Of a stretch of 16,051 bases of DNA, positions 6,562 to 14,272 are shown piece by piece. This DNA comes from Methylocystis sp. (lineage in GTDB: Bacteria; Pseudomonadota; Alphaproteobacteria; Rhizobiales; Beijerinckiaceae), in the NCBI GenBank assembly GCA_023253795.1, contig JALRFG010000028.1, positions 1 to 16,051 on the forward strand, given 5' to 3'. Both the position numbers and the translations under genes were made by a program. Each line of letters opens with the position of its first letter. Position 1 is the first letter of the stretch. The notes beneath the pieces were generated by a model. The model saw nothing but the letters and a program-made list of their open reading frames with translations, was not told the DNA's origin and ran no database searches.

Positions 6562-7662
6562 TTAGATAACGCCGCGATATTCGCTCCAGACCCACGCCAG
6601 CGAATTGGGCGAGTTGAGCGCTGCTTCGCTCGTGTCTGGGGCGGCGCGATCACCAGCCTCACCTGAGGTTGGTTCGTCTTTGAATTGCGCCGTCGTGCGG
6701 TTCTTAAATGCCGGCAGCAGTTTGAAGGCGGCGCCTATGACGGCAAGCGCGCCCAGCGCCAGCAGGATCATCAGTCCCGGAGACGTCGTGAGACCGTCGC
6801 GATTGGTTTCGACGGGGCCCGTGTTTGCGGCGTCAATCTCGCCCATTGGCGTCGCCGCGCCCGAAAGGACGGCGCCGCCGCCAGATGTTTCGCCAGATGT
6901 TTCGCTATGCGTCTCGGCAGGAGCGCCGGCTTGCGCGTCCTGCGTTGATGAGTGAGTCGAGCCGGCGGGAAGCGGACCGGCGGTCATTCTCTGGATGTTT
7001 TGACGCTGCGTCGCCGACAATTGACGTGAACGATCAATCGGGATCGCCTGTTTTCCCTGATAGACGAGCGCGCCCTTTTGACCCACGACGATGTCGCCGG
7101 AGTGCGCGGTTGGATCATTGCCGACAATTTTGAGCGAATTTTCCTGCGATTCTTCCGGCGGATGGCAGGTGCAGCCCTGCGAAACTTTTTCGCGGAATTT
7201 GAAGGCGGTCGGCAGCGTCGTGTATTTCTCGCCCTTCAGATTGCGCGCGCTTTTGATCGAGGCGCCATGATAATAGGCTACCGGCGCGGAGGGGCAGGCG
7301 TATTCGCAGGACGCCTGTTTGGTCTGTTGCGCCGATTTGATCAACGGAAAGAAATAGCCATCGCAGGTGCGCACACAAAACTCGGTCCCGCTTCCGAATG
7401 ATGCGCCGTCATTTTCGCGCCCGCCGTCTAGCTGTCCATGTTCCCCGCGACCCGCATGTCCATGATCCAGCCCGCCACGACCGCCATGCGCGCCGGCGTC
7501 TACACCATTCCGGCCGGAAGCCCTGCGAGAACTGGCGGATTCGTCCGGGCCGAACAGTTCATCGAGAAAACTCTGCGCGCAAAGATTTTGAACGCCGGAC
7601 AGCAGGCTGATGCAGACAAGTGCGATCGATAGAGTTTGTTTGCGGATCATAACGCGGACCAT
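6562..7662 (-). CDS. exported Cys-rich DUF2865-family protein
   Basis: A 366-aa protein of unknown function. It has an N-terminal signal or anchor segment (about 8-29), a Gly/His-rich stretch (about 56-80, with GLDHGHAGRGEHG) that could bind metal, and then the DUF2865 core. The core opens with EFCVRTCDGYFFPL and carries six cysteines (96, 100, 119, 123, 164, 166), probably disulfide-bonded in the periplasm. A long Ser/Thr/Gly-rich linker and a late membrane segment (about 296-316, GLMILLALGALAVIGAAFKLL) follow, leaving a cytoplasmic tail of about 50 residues. Family members are widespread in Hyphomicrobiales and have no established role. ATG at 7662 or 7650 (MIRKQTL) could be the start; neither has a strong Shine-Dalgarno. 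It is convergent with the Tlde1-type gene and divergent from the GNAT gene. Confidence 0.82.
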   Translation of the reverse strand: MVRVMIRKQTLSIALVCISLLSGVQNLCAQSFLDELFGPDESASSRRASGRNGVDAGAHGGRGGLDHGHAGRGEHGQLDGGRENDGASFGSGTEFCVRTCDGYFFPLIKSAQQTKQASCEYACPSAPVAYYHGASIKSARNLKGEKYTTLPTAFKFREKVSQGCTCHPPEESQENSLKIVGNDPTAHSGDIVVGQKGALVYQGKQAIPIDRSRQLSATQRQNIQRMTAGPLPAGSTHSSTQDAQAGAPAETHSETSGETSGGGAVLSGAATPMGEIDAANTGPVETNRDGLTTSPGLMILLALGALAVIGAAFKLLPAFKNRTTAQFKDEPTSGEAGDRAAPDTSEAALNSPNSLAWVWSEYRGVI

Positions 7663-7901
7663 TCACTGAAATCGGGAAGCCTGAAACGCAAAACAGGTTT
7701 GTCGCTGGCCAGCAGAATTAAAATTTAGCGATGATCAAAAACAAGAGATATTTTCAAATCCGTCGGCAATGTTGTCAGATTGTCGTCTATGATCGTCCAT
7801 TCCGCGCAAAATCTTGAGATGGCGTTGGATAAAAACGTACGGAACCGATCGCATATGTCAACAAAAGCGGTGCGTAACGCCGTCACGGGAGAGGATGCCT
7901 C

Positions 7902-8456
7902 GTGAGCTTGTCTGCAGAGGCTCTCTGGCGCCCGGCGACACACGCCGATCTCGCCGGCATTGTCGCAATCGCCGCTGCAGTCCATCCGGATTTTCCGGAG
8001 CGGTCAGCGGTTCTCGATGAAAAGCGCCTTTTGTTTTCTCAGGGGTGTTTTTGTTTCGATAATAATGGCGTCGTGCTCGGATATGCGCTTTCGCATCCGT
8101 GGACGCTTTACGACATTCCGCCGCTGGACCGTTTTCTCGACGCCATCCCGCCAGACGCGGATTGTCTGTATCTGCACGATGTCGCGCTTCTGGACGCCGC
8201 ACGTGGCGGAGGCGCTGCGCGGGCGTTGATCCGCAAGCTTGATGGCGTCGCCCGGCAGGCCAGGCTGCCGGCGATTGCCTTGACCTCTGTCAATGGGACG
8301 CGTCCGCTCTGGGAGGCGTTGGGCTTCGCGCCGGTTTCCGATAAAAGGTTAAATGTCGATTCCTACGGCGGTTCGGCGGTTTATATGATCAAGCGTTTTC
8401 TCCCCGTTGAGGGAGAGAACCCGTCCTCCGCCGTCCGTTCGTCGCAACAGGAGTGA
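7902..8456 (+). CDS. GNAT-family N-acetyltransferase
   Basis: A 184-aa cytoplasmic acetyltransferase that would move an acetyl group from acetyl-CoA to an amine; substrate unknown. GNAT features are ATHADLAGIVAIAAAVHP at the N-terminus (first helices), the beta4/motif A region LYLHDVALLDAARGGGAARAL (acetyl-CoA pyrophosphate loop RGGGAA at 101-106), and motif B (SVNGTRPLWEALGFAPV). It starts with GTG at 7902, preceded by GGGAGAGG about 7 nt upstream; no ATG start fits better. The SmbP-like gene begins 6 bp after the stop and its ribosome site overlaps the end of this gene, so they form a two-gene unit. Confidence 0.88.
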   Translation: MSLSAEALWRPATHADLAGIVAIAAAVHPDFPERSAVLDEKRLLFSQGCFCFDNNGVVLGYALSHPWTLYDIPPLDRFLDAIPPDADCLYLHDVALLDAARGGGAARALIRKLDGVARQARLPAIALTSVNGTRPLWEALGFAPVSDKRLNVDSYGGSAVYMIKRFLPVEGENPSSAVRSSQQE

Positions 8457-8462
8457 AACCTC

Positions 8463-8819
8463 ATGATTTCGCGTAAGTTTTTCGTCGCCGCCGCTGGATT
8501 TATTGTGGGTCTTGGATTGAGCGTGATCCCGGCCGCCAGCGCCGAGCAGGTCTATCTGGAGCAGGCGATCAGCGAGGCGAATGAGGCGATTCAGGCCGGC
8601 AATGCGCAGGAGCCGGCCTCCCTTATCGAACACATTGATCAGTCATATGACCGTGCGCGCAGCGCCGTCTGGCAAAACCCGACAGATCACATCCGCCAGG
8701 GCATCAAATTGCTGCGCAAGGCCTCCAAAGTGGCCAAAGGCACCAATTCGCCAACCCGCATCAACAAAGCGGTGGGCTTTGTCGAGAGCGCCAAATCTCA
8801 TTTCGAAGCGGCGCGCTGA
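8463..8819 (+). CDS. exported SmbP-like small helical-repeat protein
   Basis: A 118-aa protein with a clear Sec signal peptide (residues 1-27, cleavage after ASA). The mature part of about 91 residues is made of amphipathic helices in a loose two-fold repeat: YLEQAISEANEAIQAGN...HIDQSYDRARSA, then HIRQGIKLLRKASKVAKG...RINKAVGFVESAKSHFEAA. Length, export and repeat pattern match the small metal-binding protein SmbP of Nitrosomonas europaea, a periplasmic helical bundle that binds divalent metals. SmbP proper is very His-rich, whereas only three His remain in this mature protein, so metal binding is doubtful. GGAG lies 9-12 nt upstream of ATG 8463, inside the end of the GNAT gene, indicating co-expression. 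Confidence 0.7.
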   Translation: MISRKFFVAAAGFIVGLGLSVIPAASAEQVYLEQAISEANEAIQAGNAQEPASLIEHIDQSYDRARSAVWQNPTDHIRQGIKLLRKASKVAKGTNSPTRINKAVGFVESAKSHFEAAR

Positions 8820-9006
8820 GACGAGAGACCGTTTTTCGCGGATCTTCCGCGTGATGGTTGACGGGCGCGGCGGGCGCGATCTCGCCGCGTCTCAGTCTTG
8901 TGATTTGAATGCGCGCGGATGAAGCTGAGATCCTTCGCGATCTATGGCGCGCAGATTTTACCGGGGCGCACTCCTGAAGACCGGCCCCTGCGAGGACGCC
9001 GCCGCC

Positions 9007-9438
9007 ATGCAAATCGACTGGGTGCATTTTACGCCGTGGAGCGCTGCTACAGGCGGCGCGTTGATCGGCGTCGCCTCCGCCATCATGATTCTGGGCGTTG
9101 GCCGAATTACAGGCATTAGCGGCATTGTTGGCGGGCTATTGTCTCCCCGCGTGACGGACGCCGCGTGGCGGATCGCCTTCATCGCGGGTTTGCTCTGCGC
9201 CCCCGCGGCATTGTCTCTGTGGCGTGCGCCAGAGGCGCCGGTATTCTCGACGTCTTGGGGCGTTCTCGTGCTCGCCGGCGCGCTGGTTGGTTTCGGCTCT
9301 CGTCTTGGCTCGGGCTGCACGAGCGGGCATGGCGTGTGCGGATTGTCGCGTCTGTCGCCACGATCCCTTGCTGCGACGGTGACCTTCATGACGGCCGGCT
9401 TCGCCACGGTTTTTGTCGTTCGTCATCTCCTTGGATAA
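9007..9438 (+). CDS. YeeE/YedE-family half transporter, first subunit (sulfur-compound uptake)
   Basis: A 143-aa integral inner-membrane protein with about four hydrophobic helices. It carries the YeeE/YedE signature GSRLGSGCTSGHGVCGLSRL (C104 and C111) and the early TGISGIVGG motif. Family proteins import thiosulfate or related sulfur compounds, with conserved cysteines relaying the substrate. Large members such as YeeE have both halves in one chain; here the halves are separate genes, like the PmpA/PmpB type. The start at 9007 (MQIDWVHFTPWSAATGG) is chosen because family members begin near there; a possible ATG at 8944 would add 21 atypical residues. The partner gene starts 6 bp after the stop. 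No sulfide-sensing regulator (BigR-like) or persulfide dioxygenase is nearby. Confidence 0.88.
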   Translation: MQIDWVHFTPWSAATGGALIGVASAIMILGVGRITGISGIVGGLLSPRVTDAAWRIAFIAGLLCAPAALSLWRAPEAPVFSTSWGVLVLAGALVGFGSRLGSGCTSGHGVCGLSRLSPRSLAATVTFMTAGFATVFVVRHLLG

Positions 9439-9444
9439 ATTCAG

Positions 9445-9861
9445 ATGCAGATGTTGGTCACTTATCTCGCCGGTGTGATTTTTGGCGTTGGACTCTGCAT
9501 TTCCGGCATGAGCCGGCCTGAAAAAGTGCTTGGTTTTCTCGATATCGCCGGTTTGTGGGATCCGTCGCTCGCTTTTGTCATGGCGGGCGCCATCGGCGTT
9601 GCGTTTTTCGCCTTCCGTCTGGCGGCGACACGCGCTCGCGCGTGGCTTGGCGATCCCATGCGCCTGCCGACGTCAACGACTGTCGATCGCCGTCTGCTGG
9701 CGGGCAGCGCAATTTTTGGGCTTGGCTGGGGATTGGCCGGCGTCTGCCCGGGGCCGGGGATTGTCGATCTTGGATTTTTTGATCCCCGCGCCGCTGTCTT
9801 CGTCGTCGCCATGCTGGCGGGCATGGTTGCTGAAGGGTTGGTTGCGCGAGCAAATGATTAG
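9445..9861 (+). CDS. YeeE/YedE-family half transporter, second subunit (DUF6691)
   Basis: A 138-aa integral membrane protein, the partner of the preceding gene. It has the second-half motifs GLCISGMSRPEKVLGFLD (C18) and GLGWGLAGVCPGPGIVDLG (C101), with about four membrane helices. Together the two chains equal one full YeeE/YedE transporter with repeat-related halves. They are separated by 6 bp and almost certainly co-translated. ATG 9445 is two codons before an in-frame ATG at 9451; the ribosome site is weak, consistent with coupling to the upstream gene. The exact substrate (thiosulfate, sulfite, polysulfide) cannot be read from the sequence. Confidence 0.88.
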   Translation: MQMLVTYLAGVIFGVGLCISGMSRPEKVLGFLDIAGLWDPSLAFVMAGAIGVAFFAFRLAATRARAWLGDPMRLPTSTTVDRRLLAGSAIFGLGWGLAGVCPGPGIVDLGFFDPRAAVFVVAMLAGMVAEGLVARAND

Positions 9862-9974
9862 TCTGACGTCGAGCGAGAGACTTTTATCAAGACGGACGTG
9901 ACGGTTGATCTGAAGCGCCGGAATGAGATTGGAAAACCCGGACGGCGACAGTCTGTTCGGGATGAGCCGGAGCC

Positions 9975-10985
9975 ATGATGACGCGCGCAGTGGAAAAACT
10001 GGCCTCCCCCGGCGCATTCAGGCTGATCCTAGCCCTTGCTGTTTTCTTGCATCATTCAACCGGCTTCAACATCGGCATGTCGGCTGTGCTGATCTTTTTC
10101 GTGCTGAGCGGTTACTGGGTCGCCACCATGTGGGCGCATACCTACGCGCACACCAGAACGCCCTACCTCACCTATCTGATCTCGCGGGTCTGGCGGATCA
10201 CGCCGGTGTTCGCCCTATGCTCGCTGATTTCTTGGATATTGCTGCTTGTGCGGGAGGGCCGGCCGGAATCGGTTGGCAATCTAGCGCATCAGCTGTTCTC
10301 GAACATTCTTATTCTCGGATATAATTCGCTGCCCTTTCAGGCCAATGTACCGGGCTGGTCGCTGGATATGGAAATCCAGTTTTATCTTGTCGCGCCTCTG
10401 ATCATTTTTTTAATTTACAGAAGCGCCTACGCCGTTTTCATCTGCCTGCTGATTTCCGTTTGTTCGAAATGGCTAGGCGGCGGCGTCACCGTGGCGCCGT
10501 TTATGTATTTTTTTGGCATAGGCGTCGCCGCCGCTATTTTGGATTTGAAGCCCACGCCACGTCTGGCCTGGGCGTCTTTATTCGCGACGCTGGCGATCGT
10601 TGTGTTTTGCCTTGCGTTGCTGGCCAAGACTGTGATGTTTGGCCCGTTCACCGATCAGCCATTGCTGGCGTTCAGCAGCCGCACTAATACGCTGATCGCC
10701 GTGACGATGATCCCCTGGGCGCTCTACACCGTGCGACAGGAGAGTTCGCCTAATGATAGAATGCTGGGCGATTTATCCTATATCTCTTATTTGCTGCACT
10801 GGTCGGTGCTCGGGGCCCTGCGGGCCGGAGAGGGCGACTATCTGCATCGATTCCTGATCTGCGCCTTCGCCCTCGTTCTGATCCTCGCGGCCTCCTGGTT
10901 CATCTGGGCTTATTATGATCGACCGATCAATCGGTTGCGGGCGCAGTGGGTGGCGCGCCGGGTAGCTGCGCCTATGGGTCTCTAA
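9975..10985 (+). CDS. acyltransferase-3 family membrane protein (glycan O-acylation)
   Basis: A 336-aa protein with about nine or ten membrane helices, of the AT3 family that takes acyl groups (usually acetyl) from cytoplasmic acyl-CoA and passes them across the inner membrane for O-acylation of surface sugars. Key features are the double His FLHHSTG (H26-H27) in the first helix, VLIFFVLSGYWVA, and the RVWRITPVF motif (R71, R74, P77), an R-x-x-R-I-x-P pattern typical of the family. The C-terminus ends soon after the last membrane helix, with no fused SGNH domain. CGGAG lies just before ATG 9975 (ATG 9978 also possible). The next gene, 82 bp downstream, encodes a separate SGNH protein. The glycan acceptor is unknown. 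Confidence 0.87.
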   Translation: MMTRAVEKLASPGAFRLILALAVFLHHSTGFNIGMSAVLIFFVLSGYWVATMWAHTYAHTRTPYLTYLISRVWRITPVFALCSLISWILLLVREGRPESVGNLAHQLFSNILILGYNSLPFQANVPGWSLDMEIQFYLVAPLIIFLIYRSAYAVFICLLISVCSKWLGGGVTVAPFMYFFGIGVAAAILDLKPTPRLAWASLFATLAIVVFCLALLAKTVMFGPFTDQPLLAFSSRTNTLIAVTMIPWALYTVRQESSPNDRMLGDLSYISYLLHWSVLGALRAGEGDYLHRFLICAFALVLILAASWFIWAYYDRPINRLRAQWVARRVAAPMGL

Positions 10986-11067
10986 TTGAAGTTCCCAAAA
11001 ACACGCAGTCATCGTATAGTTTCCCCGAACTGATGGACGGTTCGGCCAATTCCCGGCTAGGTGCTTG

Positions 11068-11844
11068 ATGTCGCGCTGGACACATGTCGTCGTGTTATCG
11101 CTGCTGGTTTCAGCCACGGTTGCGATGCTTTCCATCAAGCGGACTGACGTGCCGATTATAAATTGTGATGGCGCCAATAGCGGCGCGAATGATTATAAAA
11201 TCCTGATTGTTGGGGAGTCCTGGGCTTCAGACGGACGCATTTTTCCGGAATTGCCCCGCTTCGCCTCTGCGCGTCTTGATGGCCGTGGCGTCACCGCCTG
11301 CAGCATTGGTTTTTCGGGGCGTAACTCACGCTTGCTGTATCACGAACTGGTCGAGAAATTTCCGCGCTCACGTATTCGCGGGCTATTTGGCGGTTCTGAG
11401 CCGGACAAGCTGCTGCTAATGACCGGCGTCAACGACACAATTCAGCACATTGGTGCAGCGAATTATGTTGAATACACCAAGAAACTTGTCGATTATTTCG
11501 AGGGCGTCGACGACATTCAGCTCATTTCCATCCCGCGCGTCAATGAGCGCACCTTCAAGCCGCCAAGTCTTTATAGCGCTATCAAGCGCAATATCCTTCG
11601 CTGCTTTTATGATGGATGCGACTATCAGGTGAATGATGTCTATCGCATTGCATTATGGCGCGATCACCCGGAATTGCGGATGATCGAATATGACGATTTT
11701 ATCGACGAATTCCGCGAGCATGAACATTGCCATACGCCTGACGGCATACATTTGACGGGTGAATATTATCACAAATACGGAACATTCTTGGGCGTTACGA
11801 TGTCGGTTCGCAAGGATCGGCATACGCAGATTGTCGGTCGATAG
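11068..11844 (+). CDS. membrane-anchored SGNH/GDSL hydrolase-fold protein
   Basis: A 258-aa protein. An N-terminal hydrophobic anchor (about 6-23) would place the rest in the periplasm. SGNH blocks are present: block I ILIVGESWASDG with S51 (GESW instead of GDSx), block II glycine in GFSGRNSR, block III MTGVNDT with N122, and block V TPDGIHLTGEYY with D225 and H228. A full Ser-His-Asp set is therefore visible, so it is likely active as an esterase or O-acetyltransferase. Directly after an AT3 membrane acyltransferase gene, it is best read as the periplasmic transfer partner that AT3-SGNH fusion proteins carry in one chain. ATG 11068 follows TAGGTG; the TTG three bases earlier is a poorer start. 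It ends 3 bp from the convergent hypE stop. Confidence 0.82.
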   Translation: MSRWTHVVVLSLLVSATVAMLSIKRTDVPIINCDGANSGANDYKILIVGESWASDGRIFPELPRFASARLDGRGVTACSIGFSGRNSRLLYHELVEKFPRSRIRGLFGGSEPDKLLLMTGVNDTIQHIGAANYVEYTKKLVDYFEGVDDIQLISIPRVNERTFKPPSLYSAIKRNILRCFYDGCDYQVNDVYRIALWRDHPELRMIEYDDFIDEFREHEHCHTPDGIHLTGEYYHKYGTFLGVTMSVRKDRHTQIVGR

Positions 11845-11847
11845 ACT

Positions 11848-12888
11848 TTAGCAAATTCGTGGCAATTGTTCGCCGGACAGCCAGTCGACGACGCGCCGCC
11901 CGCCAAATTTTGTTTCCATTTCTACAAATCGATGCGCGTCATCGACAACCGTTCCGATCAGCGCCGCATCACGGCCAAGCGGATGCGCGCGCATTTGCGC
12001 AAGCAGCGCTGGTGCGACATCTGCATCGACGATGGCGATGAGCTTGCCTTCATTGGCGACGTTGAGCGGGTCAAGCCCCAGCAATTCGCAGACCGCCGTG
12101 ACGTCTGGTTTAATCGGAATATCAGCCTCGCGAAGCCTGAATCCAACCTGCGATTGTTGTGCGATTTCATTCAGCGTCGCGGCCAGACCGCCGCGTGTCG
12201 GATCGCGCATCAGGCGAATGGACGGTCCCGCGGTCGCGAGCATGGCTGCGACCAGCTCATGAAGCGCGGCGCAGTCGGATTCGACATGCGTATCAAAACC
12301 CAGATTTTGTCGCGCCATCATAACGGCGACGCCATGATCGCCGAGGCTGCCTGAAAGAATGACGCTATCTCCCGGTCGTGCGCGGTCACCTGAAAGATTA
12401 ACGCCATCCTGAATCACGCCGACGCCGGCGGTTGTGATAAATACGCCGTCCGCCTTTCCCCGCTCGACGACTTTTGTGTCTCCGGTGACAATCATAACGC
12501 CGGCGCTTCGCGCAGTTGCGCCCATATTTTCTGCAATCTGGCGTAGCTCTGCAAAGGAAAAACCTTCCTCAATGATAAAGCTCGCAGAGAGATAAAGCGG
12601 TTGTGCGCCGCCCATGGCGAGGTCATTGATGACGCCATTGACCGCCAACGCGCCAATATCGCCGCCGGGAAAGAAAAGCGGCGAAACGACGAAGCTGTCG
12701 GTGCTCATAGCCAGACGACCGGCGGGAGACGGAAAAATTGCCTGATCGTTGCCGGCAGAAAGAAGATTGTTGGCGAAGGCGGGATAAAATATTTCATTCA
12801 CAAGCTGCGCTGAGGCTCGCCCGCCGGAGCCATGGGAGAGTTCGATCTTGCCTCGCGCGATATCGAGCTTTCGGCTGAATTGCATCAT
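11848..12888 (-). CDS. hypE: hydrogenase maturation protein HypE
   Basis: Makes the cyanide ligands of [NiFe] hydrogenase. HypF puts a carbamoyl group on the C-terminal Cys of HypE, then HypE uses ATP to dehydrate it to a thiocyanate and gives CN to the iron held by HypC-HypD. The 346-aa product belongs to the PurM/AIR-synthase fold: LSHGSGGRA at the N-terminus, AMSTDSFVVSPLFFPGGDIG, MIVTGDTKVVERG, and MRDPTRGGLAATLNEIA. It ends with the invariant PRIC, so the acceptor Cys is present. Start 12888 (MMQFSRK) follows the hypD stop by 11 bp; the open frame extends upstream inside hypD, but that part is the wrong frame of hypD. The last gene of the hyp run in the window. Confidence 0.97.
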   Translation of the reverse strand: MMQFSRKLDIARGKIELSHGSGGRASAQLVNEIFYPAFANNLLSAGNDQAIFPSPAGRLAMSTDSFVVSPLFFPGGDIGALAVNGVINDLAMGGAQPLYLSASFIIEEGFSFAELRQIAENMGATARSAGVMIVTGDTKVVERGKADGVFITTAGVGVIQDGVNLSGDRARPGDSVILSGSLGDHGVAVMMARQNLGFDTHVESDCAALHELVAAMLATAGPSIRLMRDPTRGGLAATLNEIAQQSQVGFRLREADIPIKPDVTAVCELLGLDPLNVANEGKLIAIVDADVAPALLAQMRAHPLGRDAALIGTVVDDAHRFVEMETKFGGRRVVDWLSGEQLPRIC

Positions 12889-12899
12889 CTGGGAGTTTC

Positions 12900-14039
12900 C
12901 TACTCGGCGCAGGGCCGATAGTTTTTGTCGCGGAACCGGCCATAAGCCCAATGTGCGGCGCAGGCGCCTTCGGACGAAACCATGCAGGAGCCGACGGGCG
13001 TTTCCGGCGTGCAGGCCGTTCCAAACAAGCGACAATCTGTCGGTTTTTTGACGCCGCGCAGAATTTCACTGCAGGCGCAGGCTGGATGATCTTTAATATG
13101 GGGAATTGGAATCGGGTAGCGTTGTTCGGCGTCAAAATGCGCGTAGCGCTCATTCAGGCGCAAGGCGCTATCCGCCACAACGCCAAGGCCGCGCCACTCA
13201 AATGAATCACGTAAATTGAATACCTGCGCCACAGCCGCTTGCGCCAGCCGATTGCCGGAGGATGAGACGGCGCGCAGATATTGATTTTCAATCTCTGCGC
13301 GTCCTTCATGGATTTGTCGTATGAGCATGAGGATCGCTTGTAAGACATCCAGTGGTTCGAAGCCGGCGATCACGACAGGCTTGGCGTAGCGTCGTGTAAT
13401 TTTTTCAAAAGGCTCAAGACCCGTGACGGTTGCGACATGCGCCGGGCCGATAAATCCATCGAGCATGGTGGTCGGCGTGGCGCCGGGCGACGCCATGATC
13501 GCATCCATCGCCGGCGGCGTGAGGACATGATTGCAGATGATAGAAAAGTTCGAGAGTTTCTTGCGTTCGGCAAGCAGAATCGCCTGTGCTGTCGCGGGCG
13601 CGGTGGTTTCAAAACCGATGGCGAAAAAAACAACCTCTCGCGTCGGATTTTGTTCGGCCATACGCACGGCGTCGAGCGGTGAATAGATCATGCGTATGTC
13701 GGCGCCATCGGCCTTAGCCGATAGCAGGCTATATCCGCGCGTTGTCGGCACGCGCATCAGATCGCCATAGACGCAGAGCGTCACCGATTGGGTTTTGGCA
13801 AGATCAATCGCAGCAGCGAGGCGCCCAACGGGCAAGACGCAGACAGGGCAGCCGGGGCCGTGGATAAGGCGGATGGCGGGAGGCAGCAAGTCTTCAAGAC
13901 CATAGCGCGAAATTGCATGCGTATGACCGCCGCAGAATTCCATGAAGGCGTAGCTGCGATCGGGCTGGATGGTTATTGCAATCCGCTCCGCCAGCGTGCG
14001 GGCGAGGGCGCCGTCTCTGTAATCGTCAATATGTTTCAC
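12900..14039 (-). CDS. hypD: hydrogenase maturation protein HypD
   Basis: The [4Fe-4S] scaffold which, with HypC, holds the iron while CN and CO are attached. The 379-aa product shows all family marks: FCGGHTH (C36), GPGCPVCV (C64, C67), GFETTAP, CNHVLTPPA, and a C-terminal cluster-binding segment with CACSEILRG, DCRLFG, CTPETPVGSCMVSSEGACAA. It starts with GTG at 14039, and the GTGA overlaps the TGA stop of hypC, giving translational coupling. Length and residues are intact. hypE follows 11 bp after the stop, so the CD-E proteins that form the working complex are made together. Confidence 0.97.
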   Translation of the reverse strand: MKHIDDYRDGALARTLAERIAITIQPDRSYAFMEFCGGHTHAISRYGLEDLLPPAIRLIHGPGCPVCVLPVGRLAAAIDLAKTQSVTLCVYGDLMRVPTTRGYSLLSAKADGADIRMIYSPLDAVRMAEQNPTREVVFFAIGFETTAPATAQAILLAERKKLSNFSIICNHVLTPPAMDAIMASPGATPTTMLDGFIGPAHVATVTGLEPFEKITRRYAKPVVIAGFEPLDVLQAILMLIRQIHEGRAEIENQYLRAVSSSGNRLAQAAVAQVFNLRDSFEWRGLGVVADSALRLNERYAHFDAEQRYPIPIPHIKDHPACACSEILRGVKKPTDCRLFGTACTPETPVGSCMVSSEGACAAHWAYGRFRDKNYRPCAE

Positions 14040-14272
14040 GCGGTCGCCTCGTCGCTTTCCTGCGTGGCGCTGCGGATCATCTCAAGCGTATGTTGCGCCT
14101 CCGCAGGATCAATGCGGGCGATGGCGAAGCCAACATGTGTGATGACGTAATCATCGATAGCGACATGGTCGAGCATCATCACGCCAATTGTCATGGTGAC
14201 GCCGTCAAGTTCGGCGCGGGCCATGCCATCTGGCAGAAGTTCGGTTATGCGGACCGGGATTGCGAGGCACAT
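14036..14272 (-). CDS. hypC: hydrogenase maturation chaperone HypC
   Basis: A small cytoplasmic chaperone that carries the Fe(CN)2CO unit with HypD and delivers it to the immature hydrogenase large subunit. The 78-aa product begins MCLAIPVRI, with the essential Cys at position 2 exposed after Met removal, and has the conserved DYVITHVGFAIARID with H46, then a short acidic helix. AGGA lies about 12 nt before ATG 14272. The start is inside the end of hypF (28-bp overlap), and its stop overlaps the hypD GTG by 4 bp. A HybG/HupF paralogue is possible, but the position between hypF and hypD favours HypC. Confidence 0.95.
   Translation of the reverse strand: MCLAIPVRITELLPDGMARAELDGVTMTIGVMMLDHVAIDDYVITHVGFAIARIDPAEAQHTLEMIRSATQESDEATA

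Noticed and set aside
8837..8851. Hairpin CGCGGA-TCT-TCCGCG after the SmbP-like gene as a terminator
   Set aside because: The T-run (TTTTT) lies before, not after, the stem on the + strand, and on the - strand the stem is followed by A's; it is not an intrinsic terminator.
11025..11045. Inverted repeat CCGAAC...GTTCGG between the AT3 and SGNH genes
   Set aside because: Only a 6-bp stem with a 9-nt loop and no T-run; too weak to call a terminator or operator.
12889..13035. Upstream extension of HypE by 49 residues
   Set aside because: This stretch is hypD coding sequence in another frame; the HypE family starts near MMQFSRK and the hypD stop lies 11 bp before it.
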